Positions 51,771-62,283 are shown, counted from the first letter of the stretch. The stretch is DNA of 64,000 nt from Mycolicibacterium chubuense (GCF_001044255.1 NZ_JYNX01000033.1:49466-113465), one strand, 5' to 3'. Notes: generated from the sequence alone by a model not told the origin. A program made the numbers and translations.

Positions 51771-53092
51771 GCTCTGCTCGCAGGTTCCTTCGCTGCCTTC
51801 GCGTCCTTCTCGGCCTGCGCGGCCTTGACCCGCCCCTCGTTGATCTCGGCCATGGCCTCGGGAATCTCCCCGGCGGTGAACTTCCCACCCCGGCCGGTCG
51901 GCAGACCGCCGAACGCGTACGTCTCGTCGAACATCGGTGCGTCCGAGGGCAGCCTGCGCGCCTCGACCTTCTCGATCACCGGCGCCAGCCGCTTGGCCTT
52001 GTCCTTGACCGCCTTCTCGTCGCGCTCGATGAACTCGGGCAGGATCTCGCGGCCCATGATCTCGATGGACTCCATGGTGCCCTCATGGCTGCGCGGATTG
52101 AGCAGCAGGATGATCTCGTCGACGCCGCTTTCCTCGTAGCCGCGAAGGAACTCGCGCACCGTGTCCGGCGAGCCGATCGCACCCCGGCCGGGGCCGTAGG
52201 CCAATGTCGGATCGTCCTTGACGGCCTGCTCGTAGAGTTCCCAGACCCCGGTGCGGCCGGGCGTGTGCATGCCGGTCAGGTAGTAGTGCATGATCCCGAA
52301 CGAGAAGAAGCCCCCGCCGATGCCGAGGCGCTCGAGCGCCTGTTCGTCGGTCTTGGCCACCATCATCGACAGGTCGCCGCCGATGGCGAGCAGGTTGGGG
52401 TTGATCGCCGGAGTGACGGGTGTGCCCTGATCCTCGAACTCCCGGTAGTAGCCGTCGACCCTCTCCTTGAGCGCCTCCGGCCCGGTGTAGGCGAAACTCA
52501 GTGCGCCGATGGCCTTCTGGGCGGCCATCTGGACCGACGACGGGCGGGTACAGGCCACCCACACCGGTGGGTGCGGGTCCTGCAGCGGCTTCGGAATCAC
52601 GTTGCGGGCGGGCATCTCGACGTGCTCGCCCTTGAAGCCGGTGAACGGCGCCTCGGTCATGCAGCGGATCGAGACCTCCAGGGCCTCCTCCCACTGGGTG
52701 CGCTTGTCGGCGGGATCGATGTTGAAGCCGCCGAGTTCGGCGACCGACGAGCCCTCCCCGGTGCCGAACTCCACCCTGCCGTTGGACAGATGGTCCAGCG
52801 TGGCGACCCGCTCGGCGATGCGGGCCGGGTGGTTGATCGACGGTGGAAGGTGCATGACGCCGAAGCCGAGCCGGATGTTCTTGGTCCGCTGACTCGCGGC
52901 CGCGAGGAACATCTCGGGGGCCGTGGAGTGGCAGTACTCCTCGAGGAAGTGGTGCTCGGTCAGCCAGACGGTGGAGAACCCCGCCTTGTCAGCGAGTTCC
53001 ACCTCGTCGAGCCCATGCTGGAACAGCTGGTGTTCGTCGTCCTCGGACCATGGCCGGGGCAGCGGGAACTCGTAGAACAGGGAAATCTTCAC
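51767..53092 (-). CDS. LLM-class flavin-dependent monooxygenase
   Basis: 441 residues of the bacterial luciferase-like fold: MKISLFYEF start, WLTEHHFLEEYCH, LGFGVMHLP and HDFNP-like FGTGEGSSV segments. Two-component enzyme that needs free reduced FMN, which the FMN reductase in the same operon can provide. Candidate Baeyer-Villiger or hydroxylation step. GTGA overlaps with both neighbours. Confidence 0.88.
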   Translation of the reverse strand: MKISLFYEFPLPRPWSEDDEHQLFQHGLDEVELADKAGFSTVWLTEHHFLEEYCHSTAPEMFLAAASQRTKNIRLGFGVMHLPPSINHPARIAERVATLDHLSNGRVEFGTGEGSSVAELGGFNIDPADKRTQWEEALEVSIRCMTEAPFTGFKGEHVEMPARNVIPKPLQDPHPPVWVACTRPSSVQMAAQKAIGALSFAYTGPEALKERVDGYYREFEDQGTPVTPAINPNLLAIGGDLSMMVAKTDEQALERLGIGGGFFSFGIMHYYLTGMHTPGRTGVWELYEQAVKDDPTLAYGPGRGAIGSPDTVREFLRGYEESGVDEIILLLNPRSHEGTMESIEIMGREILPEFIERDEKAVKDKAKRLAPVIEKVEARRLPSDAPMFDETYAFGGLPTGRGGKFTAGEIPEAMAEINEGRVKAAQAEKDAKAAKEPASRA

Positions 53093-54846
53093 TTCTGGTT
53101 ACCTCCTTGAAGTTCGGGCGACGGGGACGGAAGAGCGGTGTCGGCGATGTGGCGGGCCGCGACGAAGCCGAAGGTCATGGCCGGCCCGATCGTGGCGCCG
53201 GCCCCGGCGTAGCTGCGGCCCATCACCGCGGCCGAGGCGTTGCCGACGGCGTAGAGACCGTCGATCACGGTGTCGTCGGCACGCAGCACCCGCGCGTGCT
53301 CGTCGGTGCGCAGACCACCCGAGGTGCCGAGATCGCCCAGGATGATCTGAAACGCGTAATAGGGCGGATCGCCGAGCGGATACAGATTCGGGTTGGGCAG
53401 CGTCGGGTCGCCGTAGTAGTTGTCGTAGGCGCTGTCACCGCGGTCGAAGTCGTCGTCGTGCCCGCTGCGGGCCAGCGCGTTGAAGCGGTCTGCGCTGGCG
53501 CGCAACCGGTCTGCGGGCACGCCGATCTCGCGAGCCAGTTCCTCGAAGCTGCGGCCCTGCTTCACCACACCGGACTCCAGCCACGCCGCCGGTACCTTCC
53601 GTCCGGTCGGCACCGGCGCAAACGGCACCTTCGGGATCGGCAGATGCCCGGCGACCACATAGCGGTGGAACGACCGGACGTCGGTGACGAGCCAGCACGG
53701 GATATGGGTGACGCCCGAGCGCTGGCCCTCGATCATCGCGTGCGCGAAGTCCATGTAAGGCGCGGCCTCGTTGATGAATCGCTCGCCGGCGCCGTTGACC
53801 ACGAACTGCGACGGCATCATCCGCTCGTTGAGCATGAACTGCAGTCGGCCGTCGGGCCAGCAGATCGCCGGAAACCACCACGCCTCGTCGAGTAGCTCGG
53901 TCGAGGCGCCGACCTTCTCCCCCGCCCGGATGCCGTCCCCCGTCGCCGCGGGGTTACCGAAGCTCCAGTCCTGCTCGAGTTCGGGCAGATGTTCACGCCG
54001 CCAGGCCATGTCGTGATCGAAGCCGCCGCTGGCCAGGATCACGCCGCGGCGGGCGCGGATGCGAAGCGCATGCCCGTCCCTCTCCACGACCGCCCCGACC
54101 ACCATGCCGTCCACATCGGTGATCAGTTCGGTCATCGGCGCATCGAGCCACAGCGGAATGTCGTGCTGCTTCATCGCCAGTCGGAGCCGCGCGGCCAGCG
54201 ACTGCCCGATGGCCGCCATCCGGTCGCCGAACACCCGCGCCCGGAACATCCGCCAGATCAGTTTCATCAGAACGGCTTTGCCGCGCCAGGATTGCCGCAC
54301 CTGATAGAACAGCCGCAGGTCCTTGGGCCCGAACCAGATGCCCTTGGGCGCCAGCGCCAGCGGGGCCAGCAGATTCTGCTCCTCATCGCCGAGGACGCGC
54401 AGGTCGATCGCGTCCACGTTGATGGTGCTGCCCAGCGCCGAACCGCCCCGTACCTCCGGGTAGTAGTCGGCGTAGCCCGGCTTCCACACGAACTCCAGCC
54501 ACGGGCTGCGGTTCTCGAGGAACTCCATCATCGCCGGTGCGGCGTCGACATAGGTGCGCAGCCGCGCGTCGCTGACCAGTCCGCCGGTGATCTCCTTCAG
54601 ATAGAGGAACACCTCGTCCGGGTCGGGCACGTGCCCGGCACGGCGCTGCGACGGCGCGCCGGGCACCCAGATGCCGCCGCCGGACAGCGCGGTCGAGCCC
54701 CCGAACCGCGGCGACTTCTCCACGACCAGGGTGTCCAGCCCGGCGGCGTCCGCGGTCAGGGCCGCCGTCATGCCCCCGCCGCCGGACCCCACGACCAGCA
54801 CGTCGGTGGTGTGGTCGAAGTCCGGGTCGGCTGTCTGCGAGCTCAC
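53089..54846 (-). CDS. KstD-like FAD-dependent 3-ketosteroid 1-dehydrogenase family protein
   Basis: 585 residues. FAD motif [11 protein letters not shown] near residue 20, [12 protein letters not shown], and the C-terminal [15 protein letters not shown], which carries the conserved Tyr and Gly of 3-ketosteroid delta1-dehydrogenases. Length is within the family range. GTG 54846 overlaps the dioxygenase stop. Other family members act on non-steroid enones, so the substrate is not proven. Confidence 0.85.
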   Translation of the reverse strand: MSSQTADPDFDHTTDVLVVGSGGGGMTAALTADAAGLDTLVVEKSPRFGGSTALSGGGIWVPGAPSQRRAGHVPDPDEVFLYLKEITGGLVSDARLRTYVDAAPAMMEFLENRSPWLEFVWKPGYADYYPEVRGGSALGSTINVDAIDLRVLGDEEQNLLAPLALAPKGIWFGPKDLRLFYQVRQSWRGKAVLMKLIWRMFRARVFGDRMAAIGQSLAARLRLAMKQHDIPLWLDAPMTELITDVDGMVVGAVVERDGHALRIRARRGVILASGGFDHDMAWRREHLPELEQDWSFGNPAATGDGIRAGEKVGASTELLDEAWWFPAICWPDGRLQFMLNERMMPSQFVVNGAGERFINEAAPYMDFAHAMIEGQRSGVTHIPCWLVTDVRSFHRYVVAGHLPIPKVPFAPVPTGRKVPAAWLESGVVKQGRSFEELAREIGVPADRLRASADRFNALARSGHDDDFDRGDSAYDNYYGDPTLPNPNLYPLGDPPYYAFQIILGDLGTSGGLRTDEHARVLRADDTVIDGLYAVGNASAAVMGRSYAGAGATIGPAMTFGFVAARHIADTALPSPSPELQGGNQK

Positions 54847-55784
54847 GCTGTCACCGCCGTCCGGATCGCGAATCCGGCGATCAGTTCCGGGGCGGCCCGG
54901 TAGAACCGGTGCCCCGTCGCATACGGGCCCTGGGTCGCCAGCGCCGCTAAGGCCGCCACCCAGGTTCTGACCTCGTGTGCTGAATTGCCTGCCTGCGCGG
55001 CGATCCAGGCGTTGTCCCACCCGTCGACCTCGCTGAGTCGGTTGGTGTCCAGCAGATCGAGGAACGCGTGATCCCAGGCCGGATTCAGTGGGGCCAGCGA
55101 TCCCTGCCCGGCGGCGAACTCACGCGCCGCCTCCATCACCGCGGTCTGGCGGGCCTGTCGCTGTTCGGAGGTCATCGGGACGCCGTGCACGATGCGGTCG
55201 AGCGCTGCCGGAGGTGCCGTGGCCAGCGTGGGCACCGGCGGATCGTGCGACAGTCCCCCCGACCCGATGATCAGCACCCGCTTCCCGAGCGAGGCGAGGT
55301 AGCCGCCGACAGCCTCACCGAGGGCCCGGACCCGCCGCATCGGTCCGAGCGGTGTGGCCACCGAATTGACGAACACGGGGATGACGGGCTTGGCGGTCGC
55401 GTCGCCGAAGAGTTTCTCCAGCGGTTGCACGGTGCCGTGGTCGACCTGCATCGCCGCCGACAGCGCCACATCGACGTCGGCAGCGAGAACGGCCGCAGCA
55501 CAATCGATTGCGAGGTCACCGGGCACGTCGAGCGGGCCCTGATACGTGCCGTAGTCACCGACGCCCTCGGCGGCGGTGCCGATGCAGAACGGCGGCATGG
55601 CCCGGTAGAAGAACCCGTTGTAGTGGTCGGGCGAGAACGTCACGACGAGATCGGGGTCGAAAGCGGCGACGAAGTCCCGTGCCGCATCGATAGCCGACCC
55701 GATGTCGTCAAGCAGATCCCGTGACGGTCCGGGAAGGTTCAGCAACGGGCTGTGCGACATGGCGCACACCGCAAGTGTCGACAT
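54843..55784 (-). CDS. mhpB: class III extradiol dioxygenase, MhpB-like
   Basis: 313 residues, matching E. coli 2,3-dihydroxyphenylpropionate 1,2-dioxygenase over its full length: SHSPLL (metal His), [41 protein letters not shown] and NPAWDHAF. It opens the ring of a catechol next to its side chain using Fe(II). ATG has AAGGAGG upstream, all within the end of the mhpA-like gene. Confident on family, not on the exact catechol. Confidence 0.92.
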   Translation of the reverse strand: MSTLAVCAMSHSPLLNLPGPSRDLLDDIGSAIDAARDFVAAFDPDLVVTFSPDHYNGFFYRAMPPFCIGTAAEGVGDYGTYQGPLDVPGDLAIDCAAAVLAADVDVALSAAMQVDHGTVQPLEKLFGDATAKPVIPVFVNSVATPLGPMRRVRALGEAVGGYLASLGKRVLIIGSGGLSHDPPVPTLATAPPAALDRIVHGVPMTSEQRQARQTAVMEAAREFAAGQGSLAPLNPAWDHAFLDLLDTNRLSEVDGWDNAWIAAQAGNSAHEVRTWVAALAALATQGPYATGHRFYRAAPELIAGFAIRTAVTA

Positions 55785-57405
55785 GAGAACCGGATCCTCC
55801 TTCCGTGGTCAGGTGGAGCGCGGCGAACAGGGCCTGCGACACCTCCGGTGCGCGCTGGGCGATGCAGGCGGCCGCGATGCAACGGTCAGGACGAAGGAAC
55901 AGCACCGAGTCGGTCGAGGCGTCGAACCACGACTTGAGCGCCCCTGAGCGGTCGCCGACGACCGCCACCGCGTCGTCGTCATGCCCCGTCCAGTGCAGCT
56001 GCGTCATCGGTCGGACCTCGATGAACCTGGCGCCCAACGTGTTCCACCGCGCGAAGGCGGAGTCACCGAGTACGGCCCGCAGATTGTTGCTCCAGCACAG
56101 CACCGCGAAGCCGGGCCCGAGCACATCGTCGAGAAGCAGATTCCGGCCGTGGCGGGTGTCGACCCGAGGCTGGATGAACAGCGTGCCCGTCGGCGAGTTC
56201 GCCGATGTCGAGGAGGACGCAACATCGTGGTACACGGCGCCCTCGGTGTAGCGCGGCATCGGCTTGAACCGCATCTCGAGCACATAGCGCTTCAGCGTGG
56301 GGACCGCCGAGGCCGCATGGATCACCCGGTCCCGCAGCGCGGCCACCCGGGTGTTCGTGGGCGAGATGACCCGGCCGACCATCGTGGACAGGTCGATCAT
56401 CGCCCGGGCGTGCCTGCGGCGTTCGATGTCGTAGGTGTCCAGCAGCGCGTCGCCGGCCTGCCCGGTCACCACCGCGGCGAGCTTCCAGCCCAGGTTGGCG
56501 GCGTCGCGGATGCCGCTGTTGTAGCCCTGTCCCTGCCACACCGGCATCAGGTGGGCGGCGTCGCCGGCGAGCAGCAGCCGGCCCGCGCGGAACGACGAGG
56601 CGATCCGCGAATGGTGGGTGTAGACCCGGTGGCGGATCATGTGCACACGCTCGGGATACGGGATCCGCTCGGCGAGCATCTGGGAGACGAACGCCGGATC
56701 GTCTGCCTGTTCGTCGGATTCGTGGGGATGGATGAGGAACTCGAAACGACGGATGCCGTGGGCGATGGCGATCGAGACATAGGGCCTGCGCGGATCGGCG
56801 CCGACCTCACTGTTGGGATGGCCCAGGGGATCGTCGGCGAGGTCGACGACGAGCCACCGAGTCGACGAGGTGGTGCCGTCGAACGAGACATTCATCAGCC
56901 GCCGCGTCGCACTGCGGCCGCCGTCGCACCCCACGACATAGCGCGCGCGCACCCGGGCGCCGTCGCTCAACTCGACCGTCACGCCGTCGGCATCCTCCCG
57001 GCACGTCCGCATGCCGCGCCCGAACTGCACGTCGACATGGTCGAAGCGGTCGAGGCCGGCGAACAGTTCGGCGTCGACCATCGGCTGGACGAAACCGTTG
57101 CGCTTCGGCCACCCGAATCGCGCGTCCGGAGGCGCCATCTCGGCGAGCAGACGCCGCTTCCCGTCGAAGAACCGCAGGATCTGGTTGGGCACCGTGTGGG
57201 GCAGGATGCGGTCGACCAGGCCGATGGACTGGAAGGTGCGCAACGCCTCGTCGTCCAGGCCGACACCGCGCGGATAGTCGATGAGCGTGTCGCGCTCCTC
57301 GGCGACGAGTGTCCGGACTCCGTGCAGGCCCAGGATGTTGGCCAGCGTCAGGCCGGACGGCCCTGCCCCGACGATGACGACGTCCACGTCGTCGGGGGCG
57401 TTCAT
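55708..57405 (-). CDS. mhpA: FAD aromatic hydroxylase, MhpA-like
   Basis: 565 residues of the bifunctional 3-(3-hydroxyphenyl)propionate hydroxylase family. FAD motif GAGPSG, NADPH/FAD motif GCDGGRS, and [18 protein letters not shown]. It adds a hydroxyl beside a phenolic OH to make the catechol used by the dioxygenase. Start ATG 57405 overlaps the hydrolase stop. Its last 25 residues run on into the mhpB-like gene, giving a 77-base overlap. Confidence 0.9.
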   Translation of the reverse strand: MNAPDDVDVVIVGAGPSGLTLANILGLHGVRTLVAEERDTLIDYPRGVGLDDEALRTFQSIGLVDRILPHTVPNQILRFFDGKRRLLAEMAPPDARFGWPKRNGFVQPMVDAELFAGLDRFDHVDVQFGRGMRTCREDADGVTVELSDGARVRARYVVGCDGGRSATRRLMNVSFDGTTSSTRWLVVDLADDPLGHPNSEVGADPRRPYVSIAIAHGIRRFEFLIHPHESDEQADDPAFVSQMLAERIPYPERVHMIRHRVYTHHSRIASSFRAGRLLLAGDAAHLMPVWQGQGYNSGIRDAANLGWKLAAVVTGQAGDALLDTYDIERRRHARAMIDLSTMVGRVISPTNTRVAALRDRVIHAASAVPTLKRYVLEMRFKPMPRYTEGAVYHDVASSSTSANSPTGTLFIQPRVDTRHGRNLLLDDVLGPGFAVLCWSNNLRAVLGDSAFARWNTLGARFIEVRPMTQLHWTGHDDDAVAVVGDRSGALKSWFDASTDSVLFLRPDRCIAAACIAQRAPEVSQALFAALHLTTEGGSGSHVDTCGVRHVAQPVAEPSRTVTGSA

Positions 57406-58268
57406 GTACGCCCCAGCAGGAAGTCCAGGTGCAGCCGGTCGAAGGTCTTGGGATCCTCGTACTGCGGCCAGTGGCCGCACCCCGCCATCACCTCGAAGCG
57501 GGCACCCGGGATCATCGACGCGATCCGTCGGCCCTCCTCGACGTCGGCGGTCGGGTCGTCACTGGTCCACAACACCAGCGTGGGCGCGCCGATTGCGCCG
57601 TACTCGTTGGGACCCAACAGGTTCCGGGCGCGGATTTGCGGATCCTGCAGCGCCATGATGTCGCGCATCGCATCCACGAACCCGGGCTGGCGGTAGACCC
57701 GCTGCCGGCTGGCCACGATGTCGTCGTAATCCCTGGACTTGTCGGCCATCAGCCACTTGATGCGGGCCTGCACCGTCTCCCACGTCGGGTTCTCGGCCGC
57801 GGCCATCGACAGCGTGACGATGCGCCTCATCACCTCGGGGTCGGCCTGCGACCCGCCCGCGGTGTTGAGGACGAGCCGGTCCACCCGGTCGGGGTGGTCG
57901 ATGGCGAACCGGGAGGCCACCCACCCGCCGAGCGACTCACCGCTGATGTGCGCCCGTTGCGCGCCGATCGCGTCGAGGACGGCCACCAGATGTCCGACGT
58001 AGTGGGCGATTTCGAGAGGATGGCCCGGCTTGTCGGTGTACCCGTGCCCGAGCATGTCGATCGACCAGGTGGAGAAGTGCCCGGCGTGCGCCTCGAGGTT
58101 GCGCACGTACGCCTCGGCGTGCCCACCCGAACCGTGCAACAGCACCAGGGCCGGGGCGGCGGGATCACCCGCGTGCAGGAACCGGGTGCGCACGCCACCG
58201 GCATCGAGGTAACCCTGCGAGAACGGGACGCCCTGCAGGTCGCTCCACACGCTCTCGAACTCCGCCAC
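57402..58268 (-). CDS. mhpC: meta-cleavage-product hydrolase, MhpC-like
   Basis: 288 residues. Alpha/beta hydrolase: [12 protein letters not shown], nucleophile SGESLGG, acid in [11 protein letters not shown] and the late GHWPQYEDP His. It hydrolyses the C-C bond of the ring-opened product. GTG 58268 is preferred: AAGGAG lies six bases before it, and the upstream frame passes through the palindromic operator 58317-58331. First gene of the operon, divergent from the IclR gene. Confidence 0.87.
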   Translation of the reverse strand: MAEFESVWSDLQGVPFSQGYLDAGGVRTRFLHAGDPAAPALVLLHGSGGHAEAYVRNLEAHAGHFSTWSIDMLGHGYTDKPGHPLEIAHYVGHLVAVLDAIGAQRAHISGESLGGWVASRFAIDHPDRVDRLVLNTAGGSQADPEVMRRIVTLSMAAAENPTWETVQARIKWLMADKSRDYDDIVASRQRVYRQPGFVDAMRDIMALQDPQIRARNLLGPNEYGAIGAPTLVLWTSDDPTADVEEGRRIASMIPGARFEVMAGCGHWPQYEDPKTFDRLHLDFLLGRT

Positions 58269-58316
58269 CCGGCGCTCCTTCCTGCCGTTCGCGATGGTCC
58301 TCCGGACCGCGCCGCT

Positions 58317-58331
58317 GAGAATTGTATTCTC
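58317..58331. promoter_or_regulatory. GAGAAT-N3-ATTCTC palindrome, site 4
   Basis: GAGAAT TGT ATTCTC, perfect arms, followed by a T-run (CTTTTTTTG). It is 49 bases before the mhpC-like start and 96 before the IclR start, so it lies in the control region of the ten-gene operon. Confidence 0.72.
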
Positions 58332-58426
58332 TTTTTTTGTAAGCACTTTGCTCATTTATCGCACATCAATGTGCACTATAGTCAGAGCATCACTCTCGCC
58401 CTCGTGTCTGTCAAGGAAGGTCGCCC

Positions 58427-59152
58427 ATGACCCGAGCGTCCGCAGCCCCCGGCCGTCACCTCACCCCGGACGGAGCCGCCGCGAGCGCACCGGGATCGCA
58501 GACCCTGGCGCGCGGCCTGAGTGCCCTGCAGCTCGTCGCAAGTTCCCCCACCGGCATGACCGTGGCGCAGGTCGCCGACGACATCGGCGTGCACCGCACC
58601 ATCGCCTACCGGCTGCTCAGCACCCTGGCGTCGTTCCGGTTCGTGGCCAAGGGTGAGGATGGCCGCTACCGCTCCGCGGCGGCACTGGCGGTGCTCGGGG
58701 CGTCGTTCGACAACAACGTCCGCACCATGGCCGTCCCCACACTGCGCAGCCTGGCCGACGAGCTCGGCACCACGGTCTCTCTGCTGGTCGCCGAAGGCGA
58801 TCAACAGGTCGCGGTGGCCGTCATGGTCCCGACGAACGTCTACTACCAGCTGTCCTTCCACGAGGGCAGTCGCTACCCCCTGGACCGCGGGGCTGCCGGC
58901 ATCGCGTTGCTGGCCGGCATGCCGCCCCGCCCCGGCGAGCGCGAGCTCGTCGGCGAAGCCCGCCACCGGGGCTGGGTGATCACGCACGGCGAGATCGAGC
59001 CGAACACCTATGGGCTCGCGGTGCCTGTGCGCCGCCGACCACCGTCGCCGCCCACCTGCATCAACCTGATCTCGCATCGCGAGGACGTGGTCCGCGACGG
59101 CCGCGAGTCAGTCATCAAGGCAGCCAACGAGTTATCGGCGATCCTCGGCTGA
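58427..59152 (+). CDS. IclR-family regulator
   Basis: 241 residues. Winged helix (TVAQVADDIGVHRTIAYRLLSTL, about 45-67) followed by an IclR effector domain. IclR proteins often control aromatic catabolic operons, and E. coli MhpR is of this family. It is divergent from the mhpC-like gene, so it is the best candidate for controlling that operon. The KstD-like gene 22 bases downstream is read with it. Confidence 0.9.
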   Translation: MTRASAAPGRHLTPDGAAASAPGSQTLARGLSALQLVASSPTGMTVAQVADDIGVHRTIAYRLLSTLASFRFVAKGEDGRYRSAAALAVLGASFDNNVRTMAVPTLRSLADELGTTVSLLVAEGDQQVAVAVMVPTNVYYQLSFHEGSRYPLDRGAAGIALLAGMPPRPGERELVGEARHRGWVITHGEIEPNTYGLAVPVRRRPPSPPTCINLISHREDVVRDGRESVIKAANELSAILG

Positions 59153-59174
59153 GGGAGCCCGGAAGGAGACAGCG

Positions 59175-60788
59175 GTGACCGACTGGGACCACGACGTCGA
59201 CGTCGTCGTACTGGGCAGTGGAGGTGCCGGCCTGACCGCCGCGCTGACCGCGGCGGGCAACGGCGCCTCGGTGGAGGTGTACGAGAAAGCCGCCACCGTC
59301 GGCGGCACGACCGCGGTGTCGGGCGGGATCGTCTGGATTCCGGCGCACGACCGTGCGGCCGAGGGCGAGCTGTCCGCGGACGACGCGATGGCCTATCTGC
59401 GCGCACAGTCGCTGGGCGTGATGGATGACGAGCTGGTCGAGACGTTCGTGCGCACAGGTGCATCGATGCTCGAGTTCGTGGAGGCGCACAGCGATCTCGT
59501 GTTCGAGGTGGCCGAGGGCTTTCCCGACTACAAGCCCGAGCTCCCCGGCGGCCGTCCCGCCGGGGGCCGGTCGCTGAACACGAAGCCGTTCGACCTCGCC
59601 ACACTCGGCGAATGGCGTGACCGGATCACCTCCTTCCCGGCCGACTTCAGCAACGTCGGTATCGACGCCGAGACCCGGGCGCGCATCCACGCCTCGGTGG
59701 ACAGCGGGTCGGGCGACTACTGCGTCGCGGGTACCTCACTGATCGCCGGGTTGCTCAAGGGACTCTTGGACGCCGGCGTCGAACCGCACACCGAGGCCCG
59801 CGCGGTCGAGCTCATCGCCGACCCGCTCGGCATCACCGGCGTCCGAATCCAGCAGCACGACCAGGATTTCCGCGTCCGTGCGCGGCGCGGCGTGGTGCTC
59901 GGCACGGGTGGGTTCGAATGGGACAGAAGTCTCGTCGAAGCCTATCTGCGCGGGCCGATGCGCGGCGCGGTCTCGCCGCCCAACAACACCGGCGACGGGC
60001 TGCGCATGGCGATGGCGCACGGCGCCGATCTGGCCAACATGGGCGAGGCCTGGTGGGTGCCGATCGTGCAGATCCCCGGCGACACCTTCGGCGGACATCC
60101 GCGCAGCCGCAGCGTCCGTCTCGAACGCACCCGCCCGCGAAGCATCATCGTCAACCGAGCCGGCAAGAGGTTCCTCAACGAGGCCGGCGAGTACAACTCG
60201 ATGGCCGGGCCTTTCCACTTTCTCGACCCCAAAATCGGCTACGCCAACGATCCGGCGTGGATCGTGTTCGACTCACTGCACCTCAAGCATTACGGATTTC
60301 TGGGTGTGGACCCCGACGGTCCGATCCCCGACTGGTTCTGCCAGTCGGCGGATCTCGACGAACTCGGCGAGAAGACCGGGATCGACGCGGCAGGACTGGC
60401 CCGGACGCTGCAGGCGTGGAACACCCATGTCGCCGCCGAGCACGATCCCGACTTCGGGCGCGGCGACAGCGCGTACGACGGCTACTGGGGCGACACCTCG
60501 GCATCGACCACGGCGGCGAAGACCCTGGGTCCCATCGACACCGCGCCGTACTTCGCGGTACCGGTGTCGGTCGGCGCGATGGGGACCAAGGGCGGCCCGC
60601 GCACCGACCGCGACGGCCGGGTGCTGCACGTCAACGGCACGGCGATCACCGGGCTGTTCGCGGCCGGCAACGCGATGGCCGGTCCGACCGGCAAGGCCTA
60701 CGGCGGCGCGGGCGGAACCCTAGGACCCGCCATGGTGTTCGGCTACCGGGCGGGCTACACCGCGGCGACGGGCCGCTCGGCGTCCTGA
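59175..60788 (+). CDS. KstD-like FAD-dependent dehydrogenase
   Basis: 537 residues. FAD motif GSGGAGLTAAL, VGGTTAVSGGIVW, and C-terminal YGGAGGTLGPAMVFGY. Second KstD-like flavoprotein of the window; it lacks some residues near 120 that are present in the first, so its substrate may differ. It may dehydrogenate a ring carbon pair next to a ketone. AAGGAG-like GAAGGAG lies upstream of GTG 59175. Confidence 0.85.
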   Translation: MTDWDHDVDVVVLGSGGAGLTAALTAAGNGASVEVYEKAATVGGTTAVSGGIVWIPAHDRAAEGELSADDAMAYLRAQSLGVMDDELVETFVRTGASMLEFVEAHSDLVFEVAEGFPDYKPELPGGRPAGGRSLNTKPFDLATLGEWRDRITSFPADFSNVGIDAETRARIHASVDSGSGDYCVAGTSLIAGLLKGLLDAGVEPHTEARAVELIADPLGITGVRIQQHDQDFRVRARRGVVLGTGGFEWDRSLVEAYLRGPMRGAVSPPNNTGDGLRMAMAHGADLANMGEAWWVPIVQIPGDTFGGHPRSRSVRLERTRPRSIIVNRAGKRFLNEAGEYNSMAGPFHFLDPKIGYANDPAWIVFDSLHLKHYGFLGVDPDGPIPDWFCQSADLDELGEKTGIDAAGLARTLQAWNTHVAAEHDPDFGRGDSAYDGYWGDTSASTTAAKTLGPIDTAPYFAVPVSVGAMGTKGGPRTDRDGRVLHVNGTAITGLFAAGNAMAGPTGKAYGGAGGTLGPAMVFGYRAGYTAATGRSAS

Positions 60789-60801
60789 CGGCGGCCACGA
60801 C

Positions 60802-60819
60802 GGTAGCCGGTCGGCTACC
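60802..60819. promoter_or_regulatory. TetR operator candidate, 8-bp perfect inverted repeat
   Basis: GGTAGCCG-GT-CGGCTACC lies nine bases before the TetR start (60828) and just after the KstD-like stop. The TAGCC...GGCTA core is typical of TetR operators. Likely autoregulation. Confidence 0.65.
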
Positions 60820-60827
60820 CTCGGCGA

Positions 60828-61409
60828 ATGACGTCGCCCCGCACCGGAACCAGGTTCAGTGCGATCCGGCGCACGGCAGCACAAACCCGCGTGCTCGATG
60901 CCGCCCTGAGCATGATCACCGAGCACGGCGTGAGCGGGACCTCGCTGCAGATGATCGCCGACGCGATGGGCGTCACCAAAGCCGCGGTCTACCGCCAGTT
61001 CAAGACCAAGGACGAGATCGTCCTCGCGTTGACCGAACGGGAACTCGGCAGGCTGGAAGAGGCACTGGAGGCCGCGGAAGCCGAACCGTCGGCGTCGCGG
61101 GCGCGAGAACTCCTCCTCGATCGCGTCATCGACGAGGCCGTCGAGCGGCGGCGTGCCGCCGCGACACTGCAGTTCGATCCGGTCATCGTCCGGTTCCTGG
61201 CCGACCACCCGCCGTTTCAGCAATTCATCGGCCGGCTGTTCGCGGTCCTCATCGGCGAGAACACACCGCAGGCTCGTCTCCCCGCCGCGATGTTGTCGGG
61301 CGCCATCGCCGTCGGCGTGATGCATCCCCTGGTGGACGACATCGACGACGACACGCTGCGCACCCAATTGCTCTTCTACACAAGGAAACTGGTGGACCTG
61401 CCAGAGTAG
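60828..61409 (+). CDS. TetR-family regulator
   Basis: 193 residues. Helix-turn-helix TSLQMIADAMGVTKAAVYRQFKTKDEIVL (about 43-71) and a mostly helical ligand domain. ATG 60828. It is downstream of the KstD-like gene and carries its own operator, so it could control both its own transcription and the convergent or nearby SDR genes. Confidence 0.9.
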   Translation: MTSPRTGTRFSAIRRTAAQTRVLDAALSMITEHGVSGTSLQMIADAMGVTKAAVYRQFKTKDEIVLALTERELGRLEEALEAAEAEPSASRARELLLDRVIDEAVERRRAAATLQFDPVIVRFLADHPPFQQFIGRLFAVLIGENTPQARLPAAMLSGAIAVGVMHPLVDDIDDDTLRTQLLFYTRKLVDLPE

Positions 61410-61410
61410 G

Positions 61411-62283
61411 TCAGCGATCGTCGCCGACCACCAACTGCGCGGCCGCCGCGTAGGGATCGCAGGTGCCGTCGGCCACGGCCGCTGCCAATCGGTCGAGGTC
61501 GGCGTGTGTACGCAGCAGCGTCGCGGCCATCGACAGGATCTGGGAACGGGCTCGTGCCGCCCGCCGGGCCGGGCTGTCGGAACGGTGGTGGGCGGAGATC
61601 GTCTCGACGAGTTCGGTCACGCCGTCGCCCTGCGCGGCGACGAGTTTGAGGATGGGCGCGTGGGTTTCGGCGCGCAGATCGCGCACGGTCTGGTCGGCTC
61701 CCGTGCGATCGGCCTTGTTGACCACGACGATGTCGGCCACCTCGAGGAGGCCGGCCTTGGCGGCCTGCACCGCGTCTCCGGCGCCGGGGTTGAGGATCAC
61801 CACCGTCGGGTCGGCCACCGCGGCGATCTCGATCTCGGACTGGCCCACCCCGACGGTCTCGACGATCACCAGGCCGTACCCGAGCGCCGACAGCAGGGTG
61901 ATCGCCGCGGGCACCGCCGCGGCCAGTCCACCGAGATGTCCCCGGGTCGCGACCGACCGGATCAGCACGTCGGGATCGTTGATGTGGGCGGCCATCCGGA
62001 TGCGGTCACCGAGCAGTGCCCCGCCGCTGTAGGGCGACGACGGGTCGACCGCGAGGACCGCGACCCGTTCCCCACCTGCGCGATAGGCCCCGACCAGGGC
62101 GCCCACCGTGGTGGACTTCCCCGCACCCGGAGGACCGGTGATCCCGATGACGCGGGCGGGCGCCGGGACGCCGACCGCTGCCAGCACCTCCGGTCGTCGC
62201 GGACCCTCCACGAAGGTCAGCAACCGGCCGGTGGCCCTCGCCGACCCGCCGCGGGCCGCGCAGATCAGCTCGTCGATGGTCAC
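61411..62283 (-). CDS. MeaB/ArgK/MMAA-like GTPase
   Basis: 290 residues. Walker A GPPGAGKSTT, the MeaB loop DPSSPYSGGALLGDRIRM, ETVGVGQSE and guanine motif NKAD. These G proteins load and protect the B12 cofactor of methylmalonyl-CoA mutase and related mutases. No mutase is present in this window. GTG 62283 has AAGG eight bases upstream; GTG 62292 is possible. Divergent from the SDR at 62386 with a GAGAAT palindrome between. Confidence 0.88.
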   Translation of the reverse strand: MTIDELICAARGGSARATGRLLTFVEGPRRPEVLAAVGVPAPARVIGITGPPGAGKSTTVGALVGAYRAGGERVAVLAVDPSSPYSGGALLGDRIRMAAHINDPDVLIRSVATRGHLGGLAAAVPAAITLLSALGYGLVIVETVGVGQSEIEIAAVADPTVVILNPGAGDAVQAAKAGLLEVADIVVVNKADRTGADQTVRDLRAETHAPILKLVAAQGDGVTELVETISAHHRSDSPARRAARARSQILSMAATLLRTHADLDRLAAAVADGTCDPYAAAAQLVVGDDR

